Source of the DNA: Salinimonas lutimaris
GTDB lineage: Bacteria; Pseudomonadota; Gammaproteobacteria; Enterobacterales; Alteromonadaceae
NCBI RefSeq assembly: GCF_005222225.1
Contig: NZ_CP036536.1
Coordinates: 3,620,001-3,684,000 of the forward strand
Direction of reading: 5' to 3'
Length of the DNA stretch: 64,000 bases
Shown here: positions 50,449-59,602 of the stretch, one piece after another
Layout of the letters: each line of letters begins with the position of its first letter
Numbering within the stretch: position 1 is the first letter of the stretch
Program-made: the position numbers and the translations under genes
The notes under the pieces: model-generated
The model's database searches: none
What the model was told of the DNA's origin: nothing
What the model saw: only the letters and a program-made list of their open reading frames with translations

Positions 50449-50922
50449 ATGAAAAAAATCACTATTTTTGTCGATGTTCAGAATGTGTATTACACCACCC
50501 GCAGCGCATTTAAAAAGCATTTTGACTACAACGCTTTCTGGGCACAGATAGCCGCTCAGGGCACCATCACTCAGGCTATTGCCTATGCCACTACCCGCGG
50601 CGATGAAAAACAAAAACAGTTTCAGAATATACTGCGCGGGATTGGATTTGAGGTAAAACTCAAACCCTTTATTCAGCGCTCCGACGGCTCGGCCAAAGGC
50701 GACTGGGATGTGGGAATTGCAGTAGACATGATGGAACTGGCTGCTGACTCAGATAAAATGATTCTGGTGTCAGGTGACGGGGATTTTGACATTCTGGTCA
50801 GCCGTATTCAGCACCGTTATCAGATTCCGGTTGAGGTTTACGGAGTCAGCGAGCTGTCTGCTGCATCCTTGCAACAGGCAGCCAGCCAGTTTACTGCTAT
50901 CGATTCAACACTGCTGCTTTAG
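50449..50922 (+). CDS. NYN-domain protein (LabA/DUF88 type)
   Basis: A 157-residue PIN-like nuclease-fold protein. Conserved acidic residues are visible in IFVDVQNVYY (Asp9), KGDWDVGIAVDMM and LVSGDGDFDILV, the metal-site pattern of NYN domains that often act as RNases. The protein is a single domain. It overlaps the convergent permease gene by four bases. Role unknown. Confidence 0.85.
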   Translation: MKKITIFVDVQNVYYTTRSAFKKHFDYNAFWAQIAAQGTITQAIAYATTRGDEKQKQFQNILRGIGFEVKLKPFIQRSDGSAKGDWDVGIAVDMMELAADSDKMILVSGDGDFDILVSRIQHRYQIPVEVYGVSELSAASLQQAASQFTAIDSTLLL

Positions 50923-52313
50923 TTTGCTTTAAGCTCTGCTTCGGCGCTTGATAGCATGGCAAACTCTTCTTCTGCCGAACCGGCTACCAGATGCCGTCTG
51001 GCATAAAATGCGTAGTAAAGGCCACCCGCCAGAAACAATCCGCCTGTTAAGAAAAAGGCTTTGGGGTCAAAAGCATAAACACCAGTTAGCGCGATTAGCG
51101 ATAGCACCAGTGCAATGGATGAGGTGACCATGCCACCGGGTGTTTTGTACGGACGGGCCATGTCCGGCTGCTTCACCCGCAGTAGAATATGACTTAGCGC
51201 CATGAGAGCATAAGAAATCGTGGCGCCCACCACTGCCATTGCCAGAATCAGGTCTCCTTCCCCGCTCAATGAAACCAGAAAACCAAAGATACCAGGCACC
51301 ACCAGCGCCCGTACCGGCGATTTATTCTGATTGGTCAGTGACAGACTCTGCGGAAAGTAGCCCGCCCGCGACAAGGCAAACACCAGACGGCTGTAACCAT
51401 AGATGATAGAGAAAAACGAGGCCACCAGCCCGGCCAGTCCCAGAATGTTTACCGAGGTTGCCAGGCCACCAAAACCACGGATGTTCAGTGCATCCACCAG
51501 CGGCACAGCGCTATTACCAATCACTTTGGCCCCCACCGCGCCTGCCAGTAAAACCACCACGGCCACCGCGGTGACCAGCAGAAACAGCATGGCGCCGATA
51601 ATGCCTTTAGGGACATCACGTTCAGGATTTTTGGCTTCCTCGGCGGCCAGCGGCACACCTTCAACAGCCAGAAATAACCACATGGCAAACGGTAGCGCCG
51701 CCCATACCCCATACCAGCCAAATGGCAGAAAGCTGTCGGTATTACCGGCAGTCGCCGCAATATCAAACAGATTATCAGCATCAAATGCCGGCAATAGCGC
51801 GGCCCCGGTAGCCAGTATCGCGAGCACTGCCAGTGCACTTATCACCATCATGACTTTGAGCGCTTCCCCCACGCCTTTACAGTGAATCGCAATAAACACC
51901 GCATAAAAAGCCGCGTAGACAAGCGGCCCGTCTATGCCCAGCAATTCATTCACCGCTGCGCCGATAAAAATCACGATAGCGGCCGGCGCCAGCGCGTATT
52001 CAATCAGTACCGCCAGTCCGGTAAAAAAGCCACCGGCCGGGCCCATCGCCTGTCGGGCAAAGCTGTAACCACCCCCGGCGGCAGGAATGGATGAGGACAT
52101 TTCGGCCAGTGACAGTACCAGGGTCAGATACATCACCGCCATGGCAATGGCTGCAATAACAAATCCGCCCCAGCCAGCCTGACCGATGCCAAAGTTCCAG
52201 CCGGCAAAGTCACCGGATATCACATAAGAGACGCCCAGTCCCGCCAGCATTAACCAGCCAGCGGAGCCCCGTTTTAGTTGCCGTTTGGCAAGATAGGTTG
52301 TTTGATCAGACAT
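50919..52313 (-). CDS. eat: Ethanolamine permease
   Basis: APC-family permease of 464 residues with about 12 transmembrane segments. The start (LKRGSAGWLMLAGLGVSYVISGDFAGWNFG) and AEMSSSIPAAGGGYSFARQAMGPAGGF are typical of the Eat type. It follows eutC directly (two bases between the genes) and imports ethanolamine, possibly in exchange for nothing else encoded here. The specific substrate is supported by eutBC next to it. Confidence 0.92.
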   Translation of the reverse strand: MSDQTTYLAKRQLKRGSAGWLMLAGLGVSYVISGDFAGWNFGIGQAGWGGFVIAAIAMAVMYLTLVLSLAEMSSSIPAAGGGYSFARQAMGPAGGFFTGLAVLIEYALAPAAIVIFIGAAVNELLGIDGPLVYAAFYAVFIAIHCKGVGEALKVMMVISALAVLAILATGAALLPAFDADNLFDIAATAGNTDSFLPFGWYGVWAALPFAMWLFLAVEGVPLAAEEAKNPERDVPKGIIGAMLFLLVTAVAVVVLLAGAVGAKVIGNSAVPLVDALNIRGFGGLATSVNILGLAGLVASFFSIIYGYSRLVFALSRAGYFPQSLSLTNQNKSPVRALVVPGIFGFLVSLSGEGDLILAMAVVGATISYALMALSHILLRVKQPDMARPYKTPGGMVTSSIALVLSLIALTGVYAFDPKAFFLTGGLFLAGGLYYAFYARRHLVAGSAEEEFAMLSSAEAELKAN

Positions 52314-52315
52314 GT

Positions 52316-53209
52316 TTATTCCTGTGTGTTAGTTGGCGCTGCCACTAAAAAGCTGGAGCCTGACTGCTGGCCCAGCGTGGCGTTGTTATCAAGGGTGGAT
52401 GAGCGATCTTTAAGGTTCACGCCGGTCAGTTGTCGGGTGCGCGCCTCACTCATCAGGTAAAAAGCTTTCTGACAGGCTTCGGGATAATTAAGCCCCTGCG
52501 GCCGTACATTGGAAATACAGTTGCGGGAGGACTCCCGGGCGCCTCGTCGGGCTTGCCAGGTCAGGTACATCCCCATACTGTCAGGTGAGGTCAGTCCGGG
52601 ACGCTCCCCAATGAGTATCAGTACCAGTGACGCATTCAGGCACTCTGCCACATCATCGCCCACAGCCACACGCCCCTGGCTGACCACGGTCACCGGCGCC
52701 ACCTGCCAGTGACGCTCATCATTGCCAAGTAAGCTCAGCAGCCCTTCAATGACCGGCTGAGCATGCCGGCTGACCGCTGTGGCAGACAGCCCGTCGGCCA
52801 CTACAATCGCTAAATCAAACGGGGTATCTGTGGTGGCGCGGTAGTCACATAATGCCTGCCAGCTATTTTCGTTAAGCTGACGGCCTTTATCCGGACGCTG
52901 CAGATAGTCAAACCGGTCCTGGGCGCGACTACTCAGCGCCATCGCCTCACCGGCACAATGCTGGCTGATAAGCGCACTGTCTTTCAGATTACCCAGCAAA
53001 GCGGGGATATCCAAAGCACCATGCACCGCATCCATCGCCCGGGCATGGTCCAGCTGAAACGCCAGCATCTGTTTGGTCGGGATACTGGTGCCGGCCCGGC
53101 CCAGCGCAATCCTCGCCGAGGTAAATGCTTTTAATTCTTGCCAGGGATTAGGCTGGGTCACGTCATCCTGAGATGACAACACTGACTCTGGCTGTGCGTT
53201 ATTTTTCAT
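52316..53209 (-). CDS. eutC: Ethanolamine ammonia-lyase small subunit
   Basis: Small subunit of the adenosylcobalamin-dependent ethanolamine ammonia-lyase, 297 residues. Family features are [34 protein letters not shown]-like N-terminus, [16 protein letters not shown] and [21 protein letters not shown], then ISNVRPQGL. Its start overlaps the eutB stop by one base (TGATG), so the two subunits are coupled. Confidence 0.96.
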   Translation of the reverse strand: [297 protein letters not shown]

Positions 53210-54612
53210 CAGACCTCCTGCCCCAGGCGTGTCAGTGAACGGGCCAGCGGTGACTGATTACTGTTACTCAGCCTGACCTCATCCACACTATCGAAAATCT
53301 GCATTTTGGTCAGCCACTGCTCGAACTCCGGCGCCGGCTTTAGTCCCAGCGCCTTACGTGCATACAGGGCATCGTGAAAAGAGGTGGTCTGGTAATTGAG
53401 CATGATGTCGTCAGAGCCGGGGATCCCCATGATAAATGAACAGCCAGCGGTGCCTAACAGGGTCAGCAGGTTATCCATATCATTCTGATCAGCATAGGCA
53501 TGGTTGGTGTAACAGATGTCGCATCCCATCGGCAGGCCCAGTAGTTTGGCGCAAAAATGATCTTCCAGGCCGGCACGGATAATCTGTTTGCCGTCAAACA
53601 GGTATTCAGGACCGATAAAGCCCACCACGGTGTTTACCAGCAGCGGGTTAAACTTGCGCGCTACCGCATAAGCCCGCGCTTCGCAGGTTTGCTGGTCGAT
53701 CCCGTGAAAAGCATCGGCCGATAATGCCGTGCCCTGCCCGGTTTCAAAGTACATGGCATTGTTGCCCACCGTGCCACGTTTAAGTGACTGGGCTGCATCA
53801 TACGCTTCCTGCAGAATCGACAGGTTGACCCCGAAGGTGTCGTTGGTGCCCTGAGTGCCGCCAATAGACTGAAAAACCAGATCTACCGGCGCGCCCAGTT
53901 CAATGGCCTCAATGGTATTGGTGACGTGAGTCAGCACGCAGGACTGGGTCGGAATGTCATAATGATTGATGACATCATCCATCAGTTTGAGTAAGCGCAC
54001 CGCCTGAGGCACATTGTCGGTGGCCGGATTAATGCCGATAACCGCATCGCCGTTGCCATACATCAGGCCATCAAAGATGGTCGCGGCAATGCCATTTTCA
54101 GAATCGGTCGGATGATTTGGCTGAAGCCGGGTGGATAGCCGGCCTGGCAGACCAATGGTATTACGAAACGCACTTTTAACATGGCACTTCTGGGCCACCA
54201 GAATCAGATCCTGGTTACGCATAATTTTGCTGACCGCCGCGGTCATCTCAGGAGTCAGTCCCGGACGGATGGCGGTAAGCACCTCAGGTGTTGCCGCATC
54301 TGACAATAACCAGTTTCGAAAATCGCCCACGGTTAAATGACTAATAGGGGCAAATGCCGCCTTATCATGGCTGTCGATAATCAGCCGGGTAATTTCATCA
54401 CTTTCATAGGGAATGACCACTTCCTGTAAAAATGTGCTCAACGGCAAATCCGCCAGCGCCATTTGCGCCACAACCCGCTCCTGTGCGCTGCCGGCGGCAA
54501 CACCAGCCAGTTGATCGCCGGAACGTTCAGGGGTGGCTTTGGCCATCAGGTCCGCCAGCGATGAAAACTGGTATGTTCTGGCACCCTGCCGGCATGTAAA
54601 TCGTGCTGTCAT
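53209..54612 (-). CDS. eutB: Ethanolamine ammonia-lyase large subunit
   Basis: Catalytic TIM-barrel subunit converting ethanolamine to acetaldehyde and ammonia with adenosylcobalamin. It has 467 residues from the ATG at 54612, which has GAGAG upstream. A longer reading of 26 codons is less likely. Recognisable parts are IPYESDEITRLIIDSHD, RLSTRLQPNHPTDSENGIAATIFDGLMYGNGDAVIGINPATD and GTNDTFGVNLSIL. No reactivating factor (EutA) or shell proteins are encoded nearby. Divergent from an AraC regulator. Confidence 0.96.
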   Translation of the reverse strand: MTARFTCRQGARTYQFSSLADLMAKATPERSGDQLAGVAAGSAQERVVAQMALADLPLSTFLQEVVIPYESDEITRLIIDSHDKAAFAPISHLTVGDFRNWLLSDAATPEVLTAIRPGLTPEMTAAVSKIMRNQDLILVAQKCHVKSAFRNTIGLPGRLSTRLQPNHPTDSENGIAATIFDGLMYGNGDAVIGINPATDNVPQAVRLLKLMDDVINHYDIPTQSCVLTHVTNTIEAIELGAPVDLVFQSIGGTQGTNDTFGVNLSILQEAYDAAQSLKRGTVGNNAMYFETGQGTALSADAFHGIDQQTCEARAYAVARKFNPLLVNTVVGFIGPEYLFDGKQIIRAGLEDHFCAKLLGLPMGCDICYTNHAYADQNDMDNLLTLLGTAGCSFIMGIPGSDDIMLNYQTTSFHDALYARKALGLKPAPEFEQWLTKMQIFDSVDEVRLSNSNQSPLARSLTRLGQEV

Positions 54613-54773
54613 AACTACTCTCAATGGTTTTTGTGCTGGTGCGCTGTTTGCAGCACCACAATCATCATGGGGTTGCCAGACACGTTCCACCGCAGTATCA
54701 ACAATCGGCAGCCCCGGTTAAGCCAGTAAAATCAGGGTGTTGACCAACACCGCACAGACATAGGGCAAAACAG

Positions 54774-55709
54774 GTGCAACAGTCTGACGACCAATCAAGG
54801 TGCAACTCACCAACGTGGTGCACTGCTATTACGCAGGATGTGAATGAACAGGCGGGGCAGCTGCCACAGTGGCAGCAGGAGTACAATCAGCTCTCCGACG
54901 GGGCGTTTAGCGGCGCCATGACGCATATTGAGCTGGGCGCTTTTCACCTGTTTGAAGAACAGACCAGTCAGGCACTTCAACAATATTGCCGGGTTCCCGA
55001 TGGGGCTATTTGGCTGGGATTCAGCGCCCGCCCCCAGCGGGTCAGCATTAACCAGCAGCAGGCCGATGCCAATACGATTATGGTGCGCCCCGGCGGCGTT
55101 GACTTTGAACTGGCAACCGACTGCCACAGCACATTATTCGGTGTGGTCATTGCACCGGCCACGCTGCCTGGTCAGGCTGAAACAGCGCCAGAGGATTTTG
55201 CCCAGACGCTGGTCAGCCCTCAGGCAGAGGCATTAAGACGCTATATGACGCTGCTGGTTGGCCAGTGTGAAAACCGCTGGCAAAGTAAAACGCATGAACA
55301 GTTACTGGTCAGCACACTCAGTCGTTTATTGCATGCCCCCGGTGACGCCATGCCCGGTCCGCACCAACGTCATCGCGCACTCACTGCACTTAACGATTAT
55401 CTGGCGCAGGTTGATGATGAAGCCAGTATTACTGTTGCAGAACTGGCCGCCATCGCGGGTATCTCGCCGCGGGCACTGCACCGGATATGGTGCAACCACT
55501 ATGGAGTCTCTGTGGCCCGCTTTTTACAGGCGCGCCGACTGAATCAGGTGCGCCGGGCCTTGCAGTCTAATGATACAAGGCGATGTATTGCCGATGTGGC
55601 ATTTGACCACGGGTTTTATCACCTTAGCCAGTTCAGCAAACAATACCATCGTCTGTTTGGCGAGTTACCTTCCCGGACAACATCGGACCACGCTTACACA
55701 GGTATATAA
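54774..55709 (+). CDS. AraC-family regulator, EutR-like
   Basis: A 311-residue regulator with a variable ligand-binding N-terminal part and a C-terminal double helix-turn-helix (~215-305: ITVAELAAIAGISPRALHRIWCNHYGVSVARFLQARRLNQVRRAL, then IADVAFDHGFYHLSQFSKQYHRLFGELPS). It is divergent from eutB across 161 bases, so it most likely activates the ethanolamine genes, as EutR does in enterics. The start is a GTG at 54774 and is uncertain; the first ~30 residues are not convincing. Confidence 0.85.
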   Translation: MQQSDDQSRCNSPTWCTAITQDVNEQAGQLPQWQQEYNQLSDGAFSGAMTHIELGAFHLFEEQTSQALQQYCRVPDGAIWLGFSARPQRVSINQQQADANTIMVRPGGVDFELATDCHSTLFGVVIAPATLPGQAETAPEDFAQTLVSPQAEALRRYMTLLVGQCENRWQSKTHEQLLVSTLSRLLHAPGDAMPGPHQRHRALTALNDYLAQVDDEASITVAELAAIAGISPRALHRIWCNHYGVSVARFLQARRLNQVRRALQSNDTRRCIADVAFDHGFYHLSQFSKQYHRLFGELPSRTTSDHAYTGI

Positions 55710-55805
55710 AAACATAACTAAAAAGGACGCCGGTTCGCTATAGTAAAAGTACAAATTTTAGCCAATGTGTACTTATACGGATTTGCTGTTATCAGGAGAA
55801 GCCCC

Positions 55806-56024
55806 ATGCCATATACTCAAGCAGAGCTTTTTATACTGGGCTGTATGTTACTGTTTATTGTTATTCCTCCGCTGTCTGTCATGCTCTCTGAGCGGGTGCA
55901 TAATTTTCAGAAGATGTTCTGGACCCTGATTGTTTTATTTACCTCCTGGCCCGGCTTAGTGGTATTTTTTTATACCCATAAGCGTACCCACGGCTTCTCT
56001 ATGCAACATTACGACTTCAGGTAA
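55806..56024 (+). CDS. Small membrane protein
   Basis: A 72-residue protein from the ATG at 55806 (AGGAG upstream) with two transmembrane helices (~8-27 and ~36-54) and a short polar tail. No family recognised. An upstream in-frame ATG at 55767 has no ribosome site. Confidence 0.6.
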   Translation: MPYTQAELFILGCMLLFIVIPPLSVMLSERVHNFQKMFWTLIVLFTSWPGLVVFFYTHKRTHGFSMQHYDFR

Positions 56025-56105
56025 TCCTAATAAACAGTTTTCAGCCTTGTGTGCTTACGCTACAGTGTGATTATAAATTAGTCACCCTGACACTAAAGGC
56101 AAGGC

Positions 56106-56726
56106 ATGCAGGTTTATGGCGATTTACATTCAGGTAACTGTTACAAGGTGAAGCTGGTTATGAACCTGCTTAACATTGCTCATGCCTGGATTCATACTGA
56201 TATTCTCAACGGCGATACACATACCACGTCCTTCAAACTGAAAAACCCCAACAGCAAGATTCCTTTGCTGGAGCTGGATGACGGTCGCTGTCTGAGCGAG
56301 TCCAATGCTATCATCAACTATCTGGCTGACGGCAGTCATCTTGTGCCGGATGACCCCTTTCTGCGCGCCCAGGTACAACAGTGGCAGTTTTTCGAACAGT
56401 ACAGCCATGAGCCGTATATTGCTGTCGCCCGTTACATCAACAAGTATCTGAAGCTGCCGGCTGAGCGTGTGGCAGAATATCAGGCCAAGCAGGAAGGCGG
56501 GCATAAAGCCCTCGCGGTGATGGAGCAGCAACTAGCCGGCCAGCCCTTTATTGCCGGGGATAGCTTTACCACAGCAGATGTTTCACTATACGCCTACACC
56601 CATGTGGCTGACGAAGGCGGCTTTGAACTGGCCATTTATCCGGCCATTGAACAGTGGCTGGCGCGGGTAGCAGAGCAACCCGGCTTTATCACTATGCAGC
56701 AAACACTTAGCGGACATCAGGTGTAA
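56106..56726 (+). CDS. Glutathione S-transferase family protein
   Basis: A 206-residue GST. The thioredoxin-like N-domain (~1-78) has YGDLHSGNCYKVKLVMNLL, the cis-Pro segment NSKIPLLELDDG and the glutathione-binding SESNAIINYL. The helical C-domain has FIAGDSFTTADVSLYAYT. Resembles the bacterial YfcG/beta-like group. The VOC gene follows after 12 bases and may be co-transcribed. Confidence 0.88.
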   Translation: MQVYGDLHSGNCYKVKLVMNLLNIAHAWIHTDILNGDTHTTSFKLKNPNSKIPLLELDDGRCLSESNAIINYLADGSHLVPDDPFLRAQVQQWQFFEQYSHEPYIAVARYINKYLKLPAERVAEYQAKQEGGHKALAVMEQQLAGQPFIAGDSFTTADVSLYAYTHVADEGGFELAIYPAIEQWLARVAEQPGFITMQQTLSGHQV

Positions 56727-56738
56727 GCAGGAGGGCAT

Positions 56739-57101
56739 ATGCAGCAGGTTACCGGTTTTGGAGGCTTTTTCTTTCGGGCAGATGATCCGGGCGCACTGGC
56801 CAGATGGTATGAAACGCATCTGGGAGTGAGTCTGGTACCGGATAATTACACTGATCCGGTCTGGACGCAGCAGGCAGGTCCGACAGTATTTGCGCCTTTC
56901 GCCCGGGACAGTGACTACTTTGGTAATGATAAAAAGCAGTGGATGCTGAATTTCAGGGTTGCTGACCTGGAAGCCATGATAGCCCAGCTCACCGCGGCGG
57001 GAATTACCGTGACACCAGACCCGCAAACCTACCCGAACGGCCGCTTTGCCCGCCTTTATGATCCTGAAGGCAACCCTATTGAACTATGGCAACCGGCCTG
57101 A
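56739..57101 (+). CDS. VOC (glyoxalase/bleomycin resistance) family protein
   Basis: A 120-residue single VOC domain with paired beta-alpha-beta-beta-beta modules. GGFFFRADDPGALARWYETHLGVSL opens the first and MLNFRVADLEAMIAQLTAAGI the second. It ends GRFARLYDPEGNPIELWQP with a typical metal-site Glu. GGAGG lies before the ATG. Substrate unknown; adjacency to a GST suggests a detoxification pair, which is inference. Confidence 0.85.
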   Translation: MQQVTGFGGFFFRADDPGALARWYETHLGVSLVPDNYTDPVWTQQAGPTVFAPFARDSDYFGNDKKQWMLNFRVADLEAMIAQLTAAGITVTPDPQTYPNGRFARLYDPEGNPIELWQPA

Positions 57102-57126
57102 GCACAGCATCACGGGAATTTTATTT

Positions 57127-57753
57127 ATGCCACATCCATTTTCTTGTCAGTGTCAAAAACTTCAGGGCGTTGTGCTTGAGGGTGGCACCTGTAGCCGGGT
57201 ACTGTGCTACTGCAAAGACTGTCAGGCATTTGCACGCTATTTACGCCGCCAAAGTGCAATGTTAAATGATCAGGGAGGCACCCATATTGTGCAGGTTGCC
57301 GCACACCGGGTGCGCTTTACCCGGGGCATGGAGCACCTGGCCGTGGTCAGGCTCAGCCCGCGGGGCCTGCTACGCTGGTATGCATCTTGTTGTAATACGC
57401 CAATAGGCAACACCCTGCCCAGCCACGCTCTGGCCTTTATTGGTCTGGTAGATAATCTTTTGACCACCCACCGTATTCCCAAAGATTTTCCCGGCCGGAT
57501 GGCAGTTGTTCACACCCATTCTGCAAACGGCTCCCCCAAGCCGGTAGCCAAAGGGCTGCCGGGCAATATCTGGCGCTTTATCAAAATTGTTGCCACCGCC
57601 CGCTTAAGTGGCAAACATGCCACATCGGCGTTTTTTAATGAGCATGGCCAACCGGTTGTGACCCCGCATGTACTGACCAAAGAAGAGCGCACCGCGCTGG
57701 CCAGCGCACCGGCACCGGAGATCATTGATGATGAACAAGAACCCCGTCCCTGA
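57127..57753 (+). CDS. DUF6151/GFA-like cysteine-rich protein
   Basis: A 208-residue protein. The N-terminal FSCQCQKLQG and CYCKDCQAFARYL match the Cys pattern of glutathione-dependent formaldehyde-activating (GFA) zinc folds; WYASCCNTPIGN supplies further Cys. This pattern fits the DUF6151 family. The start at 57127 is the ATG after the VOC stop; a longer reading overlaps that gene. Probably zinc-binding; activity unknown. Confidence 0.75.
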   Translation: MPHPFSCQCQKLQGVVLEGGTCSRVLCYCKDCQAFARYLRRQSAMLNDQGGTHIVQVAAHRVRFTRGMEHLAVVRLSPRGLLRWYASCCNTPIGNTLPSHALAFIGLVDNLLTTHRIPKDFPGRMAVVHTHSANGSPKPVAKGLPGNIWRFIKIVATARLSGKHATSAFFNEHGQPVVTPHVLTKEERTALASAPAPEIIDDEQEPRP

Positions 57754-57871
57754 AGGCCCGTCAAACCGGGCACAAAATAATATCAGCGACAGATAAGAGT
57801 CTGTACAGCGCACCGGAGTGAAAGTTTCTGCGCATCAGTGAGGTCTTTATCAGCAACCTGACTCACTAAGA

Positions 57872-58696
57872 ATGACTATGCCCCCGGTTTTGCTGATCCG
57901 TTTGCTTATCGCCATCCCTTTACTCGCCCTGTGCCTGAGCCTGTTTCATGATATCTCCCGCACACTGCCGGTGGTGCTTAACTGGTATTATCTGGCCAAT
58001 CTGCCCATGGGCCATTATGTCGCCGCAATAATATTACTGACAGGTGGCACCGCCATCCTTGTTGCGCACGCAATACCGCAACTGCACCATCCTGCCTGCT
58101 ATGTATTAATTGTTATCGCTGTATTGCCATTACTGACCCTGCTGGGGTCTGAGCACTGGATGGAAAGCTTAGGCGGTTTTCCGGCCATTGGCTCCGGTCA
58201 GGGGATTATCAAATATTTTGCGTTGCTGAGTCTGGCCTTGACCTTGTTGTTACCCGCCGGCCGCTATCACAATATTCGCAACATGCTGAATTACCTACCG
58301 GTTGCGCTGGTTTTATTATGGATTGGCGGCATGAAATTTACTTTGCCCGAAGCACAGGGTATCGAGCCTCTGGTGGCCAGCTCCCCGCTGATGAGCTGGA
58401 TGTATCTGTTGATGGATGTGCAGACCACGTCAAACGTGATTGGTATTTACGATTTACTGGCGCTGATTGTGCTGGGGACAGGGCTGTGTTTCCGTGCTCT
58501 TCTCATTCCCGGCTTGTTAATGTGCGCAGCAGTTTTTATCACTACCCAAACATTTTTAGTGTCATACCCCGGCGCACTGGACCAGGGCGTGTTATCGGGT
58601 ACCGGCATGTTTATCATTAAGGATATCTGGTTTATTGCCAACCTGACGGTACTGTATTACCTCAATACGCCGGGGCATATTGAACAGGAAAATTGA
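57872..58696 (+). CDS. DUF417 (RclC/YkgB-like) membrane protein with N-terminal extension
   Basis: A 274-residue inner-membrane protein. Residues ~135-270 match the DUF417 core (LPVALVLLWIGGMKFTLPEAQGIEPLVASSPLMSWMY, then a GTGMFIIKD motif). In E. coli RclC this core forms most of the protein and takes part in hypochlorous acid resistance. Here about 130 extra N-terminal residues with three or four more transmembrane helices precede it. The extra part looks like a diverged copy or another DoxX-type half. Role inferred only. Confidence 0.75.
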   Translation: MTMPPVLLIRLLIAIPLLALCLSLFHDISRTLPVVLNWYYLANLPMGHYVAAIILLTGGTAILVAHAIPQLHHPACYVLIVIAVLPLLTLLGSEHWMESLGGFPAIGSGQGIIKYFALLSLALTLLLPAGRYHNIRNMLNYLPVALVLLWIGGMKFTLPEAQGIEPLVASSPLMSWMYLLMDVQTTSNVIGIYDLLALIVLGTGLCFRALLIPGLLMCAAVFITTQTFLVSYPGALDQGVLSGTGMFIIKDIWFIANLTVLYYLNTPGHIEQEN

Positions 58697-58780
58697 TTCG
58701 TTGTTTAAAGCTGTGCCACACTAGCGTTTTTACAATGCAGGGCCGGGCGACTATCCGGCTCTATAGCTGGCACCGGAATA

Positions 58781-59602
58781 ATGCAACGACGCCCTCTTTC
58801 CTGTTTTTTGATTGTATGTAATGAAGCGGACCGAATAGAAACCTGCCTGCAAGGCCTGGCTGGTTGGGTTGACCAACTGATCATTCTGGACTCTGGCAGC
58901 ACCGACGGCACGGTAGAACTATGCCGTAAATATACTGATGAAGTCTATCAGACAGACTGGCCCGGCTATGGCCCGCAGCGCAACCGTGCGCTGCAGAAAT
59001 GCCGCCACGAGTGGGTGCTGAATCTGGATGCCGATGAGCTTGTCACACCGGCACTTCAGGCTGAAATTGAGCAGCTACTGGGTGAAGAAAATCTGACCGA
59101 TAATTTTATTAAGATTCCCTGGCAGACCTATCTGTTTGGTAAGCCAATGCAACGCGGCCGGTATTCAACCCCGCAGGGCAAGCTGTTTTTACATACCGAA
59201 GGCGTACAGTTCAAAAACTCTCAGGTGCATGAAGTGCTGCAAATCCCTGAGCCTAAGGTGCGCACCCTGACCCAGCCGCTCAAGCATTTCAGTTGGCGAA
59301 CCTACCAGCATTTGCAGGAAAAACACCTCAAGTATGCTTGCATCCTGGCCGAAGAAAAATTTGCCAGAGGCAAGCGTGGCTCGTTGCCTTACGCCGCCTT
59401 TCGCTTTATCACCGATTTTCTGCAGCAATATCTTATTCGTGGCGGCATTTTGGATGGCAAAGCCGGCTTTTTTATGGCGTTAGTGCTCGGCCAGTATGCC
59501 TTTCATAAATATGCTGCTCTGGCTGCACTGCAAATGCAGGACGAAGCCAAACAGCAGTGTGAACAGGATAAGGGTTCATCAGCCGACAGGAAGTCCGCAT
59601 GA
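58781..59602 (+). CDS. Family 2 glycosyltransferase (WaaE/KdtX-like)
   Basis: A 273-residue GT-A glycosyltransferase. Nucleotide-sugar motif features are LSCFLIVCNEADRIETCL, ILDSGSTDGT and the DxD-like LNLDADE. The later FSWRTYQHLQEKHLKYACILAEEKFARG is typical of the lipopolysaccharide core heptose/glucosyl transferases of the WaaE group. Its stop overlaps the start of a second, related transferase (ATGA). Target is probably LPS or another surface glycan. Confidence 0.85.
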   Translation: MQRRPLSCFLIVCNEADRIETCLQGLAGWVDQLIILDSGSTDGTVELCRKYTDEVYQTDWPGYGPQRNRALQKCRHEWVLNLDADELVTPALQAEIEQLLGEENLTDNFIKIPWQTYLFGKPMQRGRYSTPQGKLFLHTEGVQFKNSQVHEVLQIPEPKVRTLTQPLKHFSWRTYQHLQEKHLKYACILAEEKFARGKRGSLPYAAFRFITDFLQQYLIRGGILDGKAGFFMALVLGQYAFHKYAALAALQMQDEAKQQCEQDKGSSADRKSA

